Assembly: GCA_035771165.1 (NCBI GenBank) | Contig: JAWNZC010000114.1 | Span: 1 to 64,000 of the forward strand | Reading direction: 5' to 3' | Source: Paragorgia papillata | Lineage: Eukaryota > Cnidaria > Anthozoa > Scleralcyonacea > Coralliidae | DNA: 64,000 bases | In this document: positions 12,801 through 27,800 of the stretch, in pieces | Numbering within the stretch: the stretch's first letter is position 1 | Layout of the letters: each line of letters starts with the position of its first letter | Notes under the pieces: generated by a model | What the model was told of the DNA's origin: nothing | Seen by the model: the letters and a program-made list of their open reading frames with translations, nothing else | Database searches by the model: none | Program-made: the position numbers and the translations under genes

Positions 12801-15800
12801 GTACAATGTCCTCCATTCTTACAATCACTGCAAATACCTAGCAAGGTATAACAAGGATGCAGAAATTAAAGTGCCTATGTCATCCTCAGGGACTTTACAT
12901 ATTTATACCAATTGGATTTGTAATATATCTTCTCAGGCGAAAATTTCATCTTCATGGATTTTTTTGCCGTTAAAGTTGACGGAAGTGACGTCGAAAGAGG
13001 AATTTGTCTATATGAAAACCACTTTACAGATTCCTTTTTTGACGTCACTTCCGTCAACTTTAACGGGAAAAAATCCATGAAGATGAAATTTTCGCCTGAG
13101 AAGATATATTACAAATCTTCTCAGAAGGTTCCAAGTATCCTAAATATGTAAAATCCACAACCATTATATAGGCACTTTATATTCAAATGTAAATATTGGC
13201 TTAGAGGTCATAGACTCAGGTTATTTAATGTAAATATAATGATCAGTCGTATCGTAAGAACTGTCCAAGGGGATTATGACCCCTTGGTTCAGGTCGATGT
13301 CTTAGGGGGTCGCTACCCCTTTGGCAGGATATGTTCTACTTGGGGATTATTACCCCTAGGGCATTAGCAGAGTCCTAATGGGGATTATATACCCCAGGAC
13401 AAAATCTAAGGCCATGTAACAATGAGTCGTTGGGATGATGTTTGACCACAATTTTAGACAATCGGAGTACTTCATCCCAAACCCCTTCTCCCACAAAACT
13501 TTGTGCGTGCGCATTAGTATTCGCTTGATTGTTCGGCCTTTCCTTTTAAAGTGCCACTAACCCAAAAAATTTTTTCTCGGGATTCAAATAGCCCTTGTTG
13601 AGTATATTAGCACCAACATATCTTTTCTGTTATTGAACACTTTTTTCATTTTTTATGCCCCTTCAAACTTGCAAAATTTCGCATCTGTTTTTCCCATGGC
13701 GGAGCAGCGAGGGGAATGTGTATAGGATGCGTATGACGTAATACCAGGAATTCGTCTTCAAAAAATCTATGAAATGTAGTACACTGGAACTATAATAAAA
13801 GAATTAAAATGAAAAATATTGCCAAACTAGCTGTAAACGTAACCTGGGTACGTTCTTTCCTATTTACTTTAGAGTAAAAAAATATAGAATTCCTGGTATT
13901 ACGTCACAAACCCTTCTCGACGCAGTCTCCCAAGTGCTCCGTCGTGTCCGTCATCGCCACTTCAATCGATTCTTAAATCAAGAGGATTTTACCAATTTAG
14001 TTAATTTATATTGCATTCTTCATCATTTGGATTGGCGAGGTTTATTCGTGCAAAAAACTTTTTGGAGTTAGTGGCAATTTAAAGAATGGCTTGAAACATT
14101 ATCTCATGAATTATTAATGAGTTTGAGATATATTCAGTCATATATATAAACTGATAGAAGTAATGGTAACATATACTCAGTCATATATAAACTGACATCC
14201 TCAACTGACCTTTACCACACTGTACTCCTATATATCCTGCCTGGCAGTTACACGTGGCTTCTCCATTACTACTAACACATGTTCCGCCATTGAAGCATGG
14301 AAATTCATCACAGGGATCCACTGTAAACAAGAAAAGACAACATTTTTTTAAAAATCCGTTTAAGATATCAAGGATAGATAGACCCTTTTGATAAGTGCAG
14401 AGTACGTCAGAGTATTGACGTCATTTTTAGCCTTTTGAATTGTATTGAAAATATACAAAAGCTAAGACAATAAACAAAATTGAAAATAAAAATTGAAAAT
14501 AAATTGACGTCAAGGGTGAAAATTACTTATTCATTAATTATTAAAAGGGTCTACATGTATAAATACCAATTGTATAAAAGGACATTTTTCTCAGTATGGG
14601 ACGATTAGTATACCGAAGATACCGGTATCGGATTTCGTATTGGTTAAAGGGGAACCAGGTTTGATGTACTGCTAGTACGCTGCCTCCCATCTCTGCAGTC
14701 ATAGTCAATCGAGATATGGTCTGGAAACTTGGCAAACTTCAAAGCGCCTATAATGAGCTGTGATTTTATGTCGAACTGTACCTTACACCGTGCACATCCT
14801 TTGTTTTAGGTTTATTAATATTTAAATAGCACGGTTGAGTGATTGAACTGAAATGTTGCTATTGGACAATTCGTTCATTATACTAAAATACAATGTGTTC
14901 AATGACCGTGCACCGTGCACAAAAATGCATAAAGGCGAACAAAAAGATAGACCAAAGACTTTAGCTGAGTTTCCAGACCATATTTCGATTGACTATGCTG
15001 CAGTCTAAAGTTGAAAGTTAGTTCTTTAATAGGCGATTTGTATAAGAATATTCTTGCCCTCAAGCTCGAGATCCTTATGAAAAGAGTTATGTTGTTAGTT
15101 TGTCCTGTGCTTTGGAAGCTGTTTGCCAGGTTCGCTAGTTATTCTCTCCGCCAAGAATCGACACCTAGATCCTGTGCTCCGTAGTGTGTGTGATACAAAG
15201 TTTAAAATTTGGGTTTTAGTGTCGTTTTGTTTCAGGATTGTTAATAACTACCTGCTAACTAACCCACCTTTTTCTTCGCATGTTTCTCCTTTAAATTCTT
15301 CAGGACAAATACAGATGAACTCGTCTCCAATTTCATCACACATTCCATTGTTTTTGCAAGGAAATTTATTGCATACATGAACTATAGAATAAAAATAAAT
15401 TTAAAACACTTAGCTTTTGTTTCGCCCCAGGGTATATATGTAGTTAGCAACCCACGAACATTTTAGCGAGAAATATTAAAACGTTGTGAATTAGCATTTA
15501 AATTTATTATCAACTTATAATTTTCTACCTTTTTCTTCACAGTGAATGCCTTCATATCCGTCAGCGCATTTACAAGTAAATTTGTCTTCCACACTCTCGC
15601 ACGTGGCGCCATTTTTGCAAGAGGAACTGCGGCAATGATCGACTAAAAATATACAAGGTATAGAAAACAGTGAGTGTGATTGGAGTTGGAAAATATGGAT
15701 CAGAAAAGAAGATCGAACAGTACCTTTCTGTTCACAGGTAAGACCTTCAAACATTTTTGAACATTCGCAAGTAAATTCATTTCCATTGTTTTCACAAGTC

Positions 15801-18800
15801 CCACCATTTTTGCAAGGCGAGCTGTCACAGGGATAAACTAAAACGGCAAATAAAAATCAATTGTAATTTGTTTAAAAGTGTTAATGAAGCGAAAAATCGT
15901 TTCGATTAGCATGACAGGAGCTTTCACTAAAATTTTTAAGCAAATCTGCTGCATAGTCTTTGAGCTATATACTCTCGAAGTTTGCTATAGTTTATTTATT
16001 TTTGAAGAAATTAATCGATCGGTTAAAGTGCCGGATGGTGTGTATGCAGTTGCACATCTATGCATAACAATGGTTATTAATATTAATAATCTGGCGGCAT
16101 ACGTCATACATAAGTTAAAATTTCAATCCCACGCAGTCTTTCCTTATTTTGTAATACGAGTAAGTCAACTTTGGCACTCGGTATCTCGAAATTTGTTTCA
16201 TATTTTGGAAATTGGTTATTTAGATTACGAGCGTCAAATTTGTTCTATCAGAAATTTTTACTTTACAGAACTTTAATGTTTATAGTCATACGCCTTATTC
16301 ACCAGTGTTGTAATACTCCCAGCTTTGACGTTTAGAGACGTACCTTTTTCTGCACACGTAGGACCTTCAAATCCAGAAGTACATTGACAATAGTAAGTGT
16401 CAGCTTCACTAACACAAGTTGCGCCATTGTCGCAAGGCGATGTTTCACATGGCTCAACTAAAAATTCAAAAATGTGATACAATGATTAACTATACTCAAC
16501 TGCTTTCGTTTTCAAATGACGTCAAACAAGTAAACTCAATTTTCATAACTGGAACGGTAACTTCGGAGCAGAAAGTGACGTCAGCTACATTACATCGCTT
16601 TCAGTCGTCCTACAAAATGTTCCCTATGCGGTCAAAACAGACAGGGAACTAAATCCGACGTGGTATACGAAAATGCCGATTTTACTTTTGAAATGACCGA
16701 AGTTAGAGTTCCAGATGTGAAGAATGGAGATTAGTGCGTCAAACATACCTTTATAAGAGTGCATATAAACACGGACCTTTTTTCTACTTGCTAAACATGT
16801 GTTCACATGTGTTCACAAGCAAATCACGTGTAAAAAGTATGTAAACATCTTTATAGTGATATATCGTGCATAGGGATATATGCACGTGAACAAGAAACCA
16901 ACCTTGTAATTCACGTCTGGCTTTGTTACTGGTAGAATTATACACTGCTTTGTAACAGTAACCACCGTCAAATTCCTTGCCACATTCGCATTTCACGATC
17001 ACTTCTTCACGTTACAAGTAAAAAAATTTTAACAAAGATTCAAAATAAGTTTTATTGAAAAGAACTTGCAAAATTATAAAGATTGGTTTTATTTGACAGC
17101 TTAGCTAGGGCCTGTTTACATGATCCCATACCGGGATGCCCCGGTGTACCGGGATCTCGGCTTGTAGATAATTTACTGTTATTTTCCAAGTTACGTTTAT
17201 TCTCGGTAGGCCGGGATGAAGTTTACTGAACTACAATGCTTGTAACTTTGGATATTACGGTCAGAATTCCGTCCAAACGGTCAGGTCTGGAGACAAAACA
17301 CTGAATAAAAGTGAATTTTGACCTGGGATGAAATTCATCCCGGTCAACCGGGACGAACACTTTGTTTGACCCCATATAAACCCGGGATGAAATTTATCCC
17401 GGCAACCAGGATCATATAAACAGGCCCTTAATGTGATTGGCAGAATACACTGGAATCTGTGAAATGCACAAAACAATTGTTGCATAATCCACCTTCAAAA
17501 CAGTATCTTATTAAAGAATGCAGGTTACCTTTTTTATCACAAGTTTCACCTCTGAATCCTTCTGTACATTTGCATATGAACAGTTCTTTTCCACTTTCAC
17601 AAGAACCATCATTTTTGCATGGAAAGCTGTCACAAGGGTCCACTACCAAAAGTGAAAAATTAGTTATATCAGATCTATAAGTATTATTGTTATATACCAA
17701 AGACTTTCGTTTGCCAAAGATGAAATCCTATTGGTCAAATCATGGTCACGTGTTGTTCAACAAACTCAATGTTTCTTTCTGCCGAGGGAAACATCGCACT
17801 GTTTCCCTCTGACGTCAGCAATGAAGAGGGAAACAGTGCAAGGTTTCCCTCTGACGGCGCTTTAATCATGCGTTGTTCACGTGAATACACAATGATTATT
17901 GCATCAGATCAAGAACTTTGGACTGTTGACTTTTGCCTCGAGAAACATGGAGTTTTACGGTCCCTCAGTCTTCAATGTCACCCTCGGGCTAAAACTCGAT
18001 GTTTCCCTCGACGCCAGTCAACAAGTGTACTGCAAAACTGCATTACATTCTGAATTTAAACCTCGTTAAATATTAGAGAAAACGATTAATTAGAATAATC
18101 CAAAAAGCATTACCCCAAATTTCTTCGCATGTATCACCAACAAATCCTTCTGTGCAAGTACATTTAAACCCGTCTACGTCGACGTTACAAGCTCCACCGT
18201 TTTTGCAAGGAGAATTGTCGCATGGATTAACTTAAAAAAATTGTTTCAGAAAAGAATGAATAAAGTTATAAAAAGTATTTATAGTCAGACAAATTACTAA
18301 AGTAAGAATGGTAGGAGAAACGGTACAGCAAGCAATAGAAAAATACAAGAATTTTTTAGACTAAATTAGTACTTTACTATTCTGTCATTTAGCAATTCAT
18401 TATCTCTTTTGGAGTTTCTACTTGAACTGCAAGTAGCCAGGCTCGGACTGGGCCCAATTTAGGGGCCTTGCCATTTCAGCTGTGAGGGCCTATGGGGACA
18501 ATTCGAGAAGCCTCTAGGGGGGCCCGGGGGCATGCTCCCCCGGAAAATTTTGAAATCTAGAGTCTCTGAAATGGCATTTCCTGCGTTTTGGGGGAAGATT
18601 TTATAGAATTCCGGAGATTATAAAACATTAAAACGTCATATGAAACACACAATTTACACAAAATACAGCCGATTTCAGGACTTTTCAACATTTAGAACAA
18701 AACATTTTTAACATTTCAGAACATAAGAAGCTGTTCCATTTCCGAGGACTTTGACGCAAGTTTTCGATACACTGCCTCGTTATCAACAGCCTTCAGTAAA

Positions 18801-21800
18801 TGAACTTCTATAGAACAAATCATTACTGCTTCCAAAGTGTTACTGTTGGTCTGTTGCAAACTATTTTGAGTATTACTAATTTCACAAATGCGGAATTAAG
18901 TAATTGCTTCAATGCTTCCAATTTGATATTTTATTGGTGTGTCTGGTCAGGGACCCATTTTGATGTCCCAGAAGGGCCCATGTGCCATGGCACATAGGCC
19001 AGTCCGAGCCTGCAAGTAGCTATATACACATAAATTGAGCTGTTACAAAGATTAATTTTTGGATTGCTCCTCTATATAAGCAAGATTTATTTAGGCTTTT
19101 CAATGGTAATGTTTATTACCATTATAATTTCAATACATGTATTGAAATTATTCGTACCTTTTTCTTCACATGTGTCTCCTTCAAACCCCTCAGTACATTT
19201 GCAAGTGAATTTATCTTCAACACTTTCACACGCTGCACCATTCTTACAAGGAGTGCTATCACAAGCATTGACTAAAGAAAATATACTTATTTCTTAATTT
19301 GTACAATGAAAAAGTAATTATATATTTATCGAATTCAAAAGTTCTTCAAAAATACGATACTCCTTTAACAATAATTATCCATACCTTTCTCTTCACATGT
19401 ATCTCCTTCAAATCCCTCAGTACAATTGCACGTGAATTTATTTCCAACGCTTTCACAAGTTGCACCATTCTTGCAAGGCATGCTATCACAAGGATTGACT
19501 AAACAAAATATTATAAAAATCTATATTATAGAAATGTTGATAGTTTGACTGGTAACAAGAAGAAACATTAATTTACAATTATTGATTAATTAAAACAATA
19601 TGTATAATCCTATTGAAGAAGACTTATCCCTACCTTTTTCTTCGCACGTGTCTCCTTCAAATCCTTCAGTGCATTTGCACGTGAATTTGTCTTCAACACT
19701 TTCACACGCTGCACCATTCTTACAAGGAGTGCTATCACAAGCATTGACTAAAGAAAATATACTTATTTCTTAATTTGTACAATGAAAAAATAATTATATA
19801 TTTATCGAATTCAAAGGTTTCTTCAAAAATACGATACTCCTTTAACAATACTTATCCATACCTTTCTCTTCACATGTATCTCCTTCAAATCCCTCAGTAC
19901 AATTGCACGTGAATTTATTTCCAACGCTTTCACAAGTTGCACCATTCTTGCAAGGCATGCTATCACAAGGATTGACTAAAGAGAATATTATAAAAATATT
20001 CCGTTTGACTGGCACAATAAATAGAGGATATTACACGGTATTATGGATTGTACGATCTTCGTGTGGTGAAAACAACATTTAAAACTCAATTCTTCAAGCC
20101 ACAGTGTTTTCTTTTTATTACATAGATTCAGTGCAGAAAGAGGTAAATGACGTTATTAATATCTTCACTAGTGAGCTAGGATATGGAGAATATGTCTCCG
20201 AATATTTTCTAGTAAAACACTTACATCTAAATAATGGAATTTTACGTAAGACTTACGCATTAATAAAGCCCTATTCCCTACCTTTTTCTTCGCACGTGTC
20301 TCCTTCAAATCCCTCAGTGCAGTTGCACGTGAATTTATCTTCAACGCTTTCGCAAGTTGCACCATTCTTACAAGGAGAGCTGTCACAAAGATTGACTAGA
20401 GAAAGTATTACAAAAGGATAGTATAAAAGAGATCGTTAATTTATTAGAGAAAAGTATTACAAAAATATAGTATAAAGATATCGTTAATTTACAATTATTG
20501 ATTAATTTAAAAATTATGAAAAATCTTGTTATAAAAGCCTTATTTCTACCTTTCTCTTCACATGTGGCTCCTTCAAATCCCTTAGTACAATTGCACTTGA
20601 ATTTATCGTCAACATATTCACAGCTTGCACCATTCTTACAAGGATAGCTATTGCAAGGATTGACTAAAGAAAATATTATCAAAATATTTAAGTTTTTGGT
20701 TTAAACTGCCACTATAACGAAACCTTGATTTACATTGATTGATTAACTTTGAAAACTTGTTTAAAGTTTTACTCTTTAAGCACCACTTCTCCCCACCTTT
20801 TTCTTCGCATGTTAAACCTTCAAACCCTTCAGTGCATTTGCACGTAAATATATCTTCAACACTTTCACAAATTCCACCATTCTTACAAGGAGAACTGTCA
20901 CAAGGATTGACTAAAGAAAATATACAAAAATATAAGAATGTTTAGTTTAACTGGTGCAATAAAGAAATTTGAATTTTACCTTTAAGTTATTAAATTTAGA
21001 AAAACATTAAAAGTGTTACTCTTTAAGTGGCAGTTATATCTCTACCTTCCTCTTCACACGTATCTCCTATAAATCCCTCAGTACAATTGCACGTGAATTT
21101 ATCATCAACGCTTTCACAAATTGCACCATTCTTACAAGGAGTGCTATCACAAGGATTGACTAAGGAAAATACAGAAAAATATAAGAATGTTTAGTTTAAC
21201 TGGTGCAATAAAGAAATTTCAATTTTACGTTCAAGTAATTAAATTTAGAAAAACATTAAAAGTGTTACTCTTTAGTGCCAGTTATATCTCTACCTTTCTC
21301 TTCACACGTATCTCCTTCAAATCCCTCAGTACAATTGCACGTGAATATTATCATCAACGCTTTCACAAATTGCACCATTTTTACATGGAGAACTATCGCA
21401 AGGATTCACTAAAGAAAATATAAGCTTACTGCTTTAACTAGTACAATAAAAAATCATTATATATTTATCGAATTCAAAAGGTCGTCAAAATACGATATTC
21501 CTTAAGCGGAAATACTTATCCATACCTTTCTCTTCACATGCATCTCCCTCAAATCCCTCAGTGCAATTGCACGTGAATTTATCTCCAACGCTTTCACAAA
21601 TTGCACCATTCTTACAAGGAGTGCTATCACAAGGATTGACTAAGGAAAATATAGAAAAATATAAGAATGTTTAGTTTAACTGGTGCAATAAAGAAATTTG
21701 AATTTTACCTTTAAGTTATTAAATTTAGAAAAACATTAAAAGTGTTACTCTTTAAGTGGGCAGTTATATCTGTTACTCTTTAAGTGGCAGTTATATCTCT

Positions 21801-24800
21801 ACCTTCCTCTTCACACGTATCTCCTATAAATCCCTCAGTACAATTGCACGTGAATTTATCATCAAACGCTTTCACAAATTGCACCATTCTTACAAGGAGT
21901 GCTATCACAAGGATTGACTAAAGAAAATACAGAAAAATATAAGAATGTTTAGTTTAACTGGTGCAATAAAGAAATTTCAATTTTACGTTCAAGTAATTAA
22001 ATTTAGAAAAACATTAAAAGTGTTACTCTTTAGTGCCAGTTATATCTCTACCTTTCTCTTCACACGTATCTCCTTCAAATCCCTCAGTACAATTGCACGT
22101 GAATTTATCATCAACGCTTTCACAAATTGCACCATTTTTACATGGAGAACTATCGCAAGGATTCACTAAAGAAAATATAAGCTTACTGCTTAACTAGTAC
22201 AATAAAAAATAATTATATATTTATCGAATTCAAAAGGTCGTCAAAATACGATATTCCTTAAGCGGAAATACTTATCCATACCTTTCTCTTCACATGCATC
22301 TCCCTCAAATCCCTCAGTGCAATTGCACGTGAATTTATCTCCAACGCTTTCACAAATTGCACCATTCTTACAAGGAGTGCTATCACAAGGATTGACTAAG
22401 GAAAATATATAAGAATGTTTAGTTTAACTGGTGCAAATAAAGAAATTTGAATTTTACGTTTAAGTTATTAATTTTAGAAAAACATTAAAAGTGTTACTCT
22501 TTAAGTGGCAGTTATATCTCTACCTTTCTCTTCACACGTATCTCCTTCAAATCCCTCAGTACAATTGCACGTGAATTTATCATCAACGCTTTCACAAATT
22601 GCACCATTCTTACATGGAGAACTATCGCAAGGATTCACTAAAGAAAATATAAGCTTACTGTTTAACTAGTACAATAAAAAAATAATTATATATTTATCGA
22701 ATTCAAAAGTTTATAAAAAATACGATACTCCTTAAGCAATACTTATCTATACCTTTCTCTTCACATGTCGCTCCTTCAAATCCCTCTGTACAATTGCACG
22801 TGAATTTATCATCAACGCTTTCACAAATTGCACCATTCTTACAAGGAGTGCTATCACAAGGATTGACTAAAGAAAATATACAAAAATATAAGAATGTTTA
22901 GTTTAACTGGTGCAATAAAGAAATTTGAATTTTACGTCTAAGTAATTAATTTTAGAGAAACATTAAGAGTGTTACTCTTTAAGTGGCAGTTATATCTCTA
23001 CCTTTCTCTTCACATGTCGCTCCTTCAAATCCCTCAGTACAATTGCACGTGAATTTATCATCAACGCTTTCACAAATTGCAACCATTTTTACATGGAGAA
23101 CTATCGCAAGGATTCACTAAAGAAAATATAAGCTTACTGCTTAACTAGTACAATAAAAAATCATTATATATTTATCCGAATTCAAAAGTTTTATCAAAAA
23201 TACGATACTCCTTAACCAATACTTATCTATACCTTTCTCTTCACATGTCGCTCCTTCAAATCCCTCAGTACAATTGCACGTGAATTTATCATCAACGCTT
23301 TCACAAATTGCACCATTTTTACATGGAGAACTATCGCAAGGATTCACTAAAAGAAAATATAAGCTTACTGCTTAACTAGTACAATAAAAAATCATTATAT
23401 ATTTTATCGAATTCAAAAGTTTATCAAAAATACGATACTCCTTAAGCAATACTTATCTATACCTTTCTCTTCACATGTCGCTCCTTCAAATCCCTCAGTA
23501 CAATTGCACGTGAATTTATCATCATCGCTTTCACAAATTGCACCATTTTTACAAGGAGTGCTATCACAAGGATTGACTAAAGAAAATATACAAAAATATA
23601 AGAATGTTTAGTTTAACTGGTGCAATAAAGAAATTTGAATTTTACGTTTAAGTTATTAATTTTAGAAAAACATTAAAAGTGTTACTCTTTATGTGGCAGT
23701 TATATCTCTACCTTTCTCTTCACACGTATCTCCTTCAAATCCCTCAGTACAATTGCACGTGAATTTATCATCAACGCTTTCACAAATTGCACCATTTTTA
23801 CATGGAGAACTATCGCAAGGATTCACTAAAGAAAATATAAGCTTACTGCTTAACTAGTACAATAAAAATCATTATATATTTATCGAATTCAAAAGTTTAT
23901 CAAAAATACGATACTCCTTAACCAATACTTATCTATACCTTTCTCTTCACATGTCGCTCCTTCAAATCCCTCAGTACAATTGCACGTGAATTTATCATCA
24001 ACGCTTTCACAAATTGCACCATTTTTACATGGAGAACTATCGCAAGGATTCACTAAAGAAAATATAAGCTTACTGCTTAACTAGTACAATAAAAAATGAT
24101 TATATATTTATCGAATTCAAAAGTTTACAAAAAATACGATACTCCTTAACCAATACTTATCTATACCTTTCTCTTCACATGTCGCTCCTTCAAATCCCTC
24201 AGTACAATTGCACGTGAATTTATCATCATCGCTTTCACAAATTGCACCATTTTTACAAGGAGTGCTATCACAAGGATTGACTAAAGAAAATATACAAAAA
24301 TATAAGAATGTTTAGTTTAACTGGTGCAATAAAGAAATTTGAATTTTACGTTTAAGTTATTAATTTTAGAAAAACATTAAAAGTGTTACTCTTTAAGTGG
24401 CAGTTATATCTCTACCTTTCTCTTCACACGTATCTCCTTCAAATCCCTCAGTACAATTGCACGTGAATTTATCATCAACGCTTTCACAAATTGCACCATT
24501 TTTACATGGAGAACTATGGCAAGGATTCACTAAAGAAAATATAAGCTTACTGCTTAACTAGTACAATAAAAAATAATGATATATTTATCGAATTCAAAAG
24601 TTTATCAAAAATACGATACTCCTTAACCAATACTTATCTATACCTTTCTCTTCACATGTCGCTCCTTCAAATCCCTCTGTACAATTGCACGTGAATTTAT
24701 CATCAACGCTTTCACAAATTGCACCATTTTTACATGGAGAACTATCGCAAGGATTCACTAAAGAAAATATAAGCTTACTGCTTAACTAGTACAATAAAAA

Positions 24801-27800
24801 ATCATTATATATTTATCGAATTCAAAAGTTTATCAAAAATACGATACTCCTTAAGCAATACTTATCTATACCTTTCTCTTCACATGTCGCTCCTTCAAAT
24901 CCCTCAGTACAATTGCACGTGAATTTATCATCATCGCTTTCACAAATTGCACCATTTTTACAAGGAGTGCTATCACAAGGATTGACTAAAGAAAATATAC
25001 AAAAATATAAGAATGTTTAGTTTAACTGGTGCAATAAAGAAATTTGAATTTTACGTTTAAGTTATTAATTTTAGAAAAACATTAAAAGTGTTACTCTTTA
25101 TGTGGCAGTTATATCTCTACCTTTCTCTTCACACGTATCTCCTTCAAATCCCTCAGTACAATTGCACGTGAATTTATCATCAACGCTTTCACAAATTGCA
25201 CCATTTTTACATGGAGAACTATGGCAAGGATTCACTAAAGAAAATATAAGCTTACTGCTTAACTAGTACAATAAAAAATAATGATATATTTATCGAATTC
25301 AAAAGTTTATCAAAAATACGATACTCCTTATGAAATACTTATCTATACCTTTCTGTTCACATGTCGCTCCTTCAAATCCCTCAGTACAATTACACGTGAA
25401 TTTTATCATCAACGCTTCCACAAATTGCACCATTCTTACAAGGAGTGCTATCACAAGGATTGACTAAAGAAAATATACAAAAATATAAGAATGTTTAGTT
25501 TAACTGGTGCAATAAAGAAATTTGAATTTTACGTTTAAGTTATTAATTTTAGAAAAACATTAAAAGTGTTACTCTTTAAGTGGCAGTTATATCTCTACCT
25601 TTCTCTTCACACGTATCTCCTTCAAATCCCTCAGTACAATTGCACGTGAATTTATCATCAACGCTTTCACAAATTGCACCATTTTTACATGGAGAACTAT
25701 CGCAGGGATTCACTAAAGAAAATATAAGCTTACTGCTTAACTAGTACAATAAAAAATCATTATATATTTATCGAATTCAAAAGTTTATCAAAAATACGAT
25801 ACTCCTTAACCAATACTTATCTATACCTTTCTCTTCACATGTCGCTCCTTCAAATCCCTCAGTACAATTGCACGTGAATTTATCATCAACGCTTTCACAA
25901 ATTGCACCATTTTTACATGGAGAACTATCACAAGGATTGACTGAAGGAAATATTATAAAATATTAAAATATTTAGTTTGACAAGAAAAAAAATAAATTTG
26001 AATTTACATTTATTAATTAATTTTAGAAAAACATTAAAAGTGTTTCTCTTTAAGCAGCACTTATATTTCTACCTTTTCCTTCGCACGTGTCTCCTTCAAA
26101 TCCTTCAGTACATTTGCACGTGAATTTATCTCCAACGCTTTCGCAAATTGCACCATTCTTGCAAGGAGAACTATCGCAAGGATTGACTAAAAAATAGAGA
26201 TATTTAGTTTGACTGATACAATATGCATAATATATTTAACTTATAATTTGATAAAGTTTCATGCTTATAATATAACTAATTCAATGTACCTTTCTGCTCA
26301 CAGGTAGCACCTTCAAAGCTTGCAGTACATTTACATGTGTATGTTCCTTGGTGGTTGCTACAAGTTCCGCCATTTTTGCATGGAGAACTATCACAAGCGT
26401 AACCTATATCAAATATGAGGCCAAATTATCAAACGTCGCTTTTTCTTTCATATTTTTATGACTTTTTAGTCTTATGTATTTTACTCGCTGTAGAACAACT
26501 CCTAAATTTTTGTTAATGTTGTTACTCTGGCTATCGTCAGACGATTTTACTCACTCAGGAAAAAACTCACCAACGCCAAAAAAAAAAAAAAAAGTTTCTG
26601 CTGATGTATACTTAAAGTACGATTTAGAGTTTATTTAACACAACCTGTCTGTTCACATGTGGTTCCTTTGTAACCCTCTCTGCATTTGCAAACAAATTTC
26701 TCTTCATTTCTTTCACAATTTGCACCGTTTTTACATGGAGATTTAAAACATGGATCAACTGAGAAGTATAAATAAGAATCAGTATTTAAAAAGACTTGTA
26801 AAGTACTTGCCTGAGCAAAAGTAAGCAAAGGCCATGCAAATTCTTATTTTCTTGATAGATGCCGTAGGATATCAAATCTAAACAAAACTATACAAGACAA
26901 AGTTACCGTATGGACGACAGGTTCCAAAACCCGAACCAGTGCCAGAGAAGACGTAACTCTGTGTACCACACCACTCTACACCATCGTGATTAATAGTTGT
27001 ACACCCAAAGTATTGATATGAATTGTACCAGAACGGAAAAACGCAGCACTCGTTATCCGTCGTTCTCACTTGGCATTCTGTAAAAAAAGACAAACATTGT
27101 TATATTGATATAAATATACAAGCATGTAAAAAATAACATTTAATAGACATAGCAACAAAACCATATTACGAGTACTACTGTTAATCTGAAATTTAATCCT
27201 ACCTATTAAACATTTGATTTGAATAGTTATGGTGGGACATCGTATATATTACTTATTTACATGGCTTAATTTTCTATTTTGTTATGTAGTCCTTGTAATG
27301 AAACGGGTTTGAATCCCAGCTGCAATCGATTATTGAATTTTCTCTTCTTACTCGCTTTGAGTTTGGTTCATCATTCGGGGGTAGCACCTACTATAGTATC
27401 ATTAACATATTTGATTTGTTTAATGCCACGCGACTGTAAACGAACCAATGAACAAGTCTGCGTTATGCACCCATGGTGACACCAAAGTACATAGCAATAG
27501 CACACGACTGAGTCGTTACCTGAGAACTTGCAGAAATCCCATTCATTGTCGCTATCGTAGTTCGATGTTTTGGAACACCAAGCAATACCCGAAGTGCCGT
27601 CTGTAGTGCAAGATTTATAAGACTTTCCATTATATATGAATGGAAACACACAACAGCCACCACCAGTCGTACTGATCTCTTTGCATGCTAAATTAACAAG
27701 ACAGAAAGGGAATTTGTATTTAATAGTCTTAAAAACATAGTTGCAAAGTAGAAACAAGAAAAATGAATCTTTAAATTAGTAGTTGAATATCCAATGCATG

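Noticed and set aside
19158..26186. CRISPR-like look of regularly spaced repeats
   Set aside because: Repeats are EGF-coding exons with introns of two conserved types, not unique spacers; the genome is animal.
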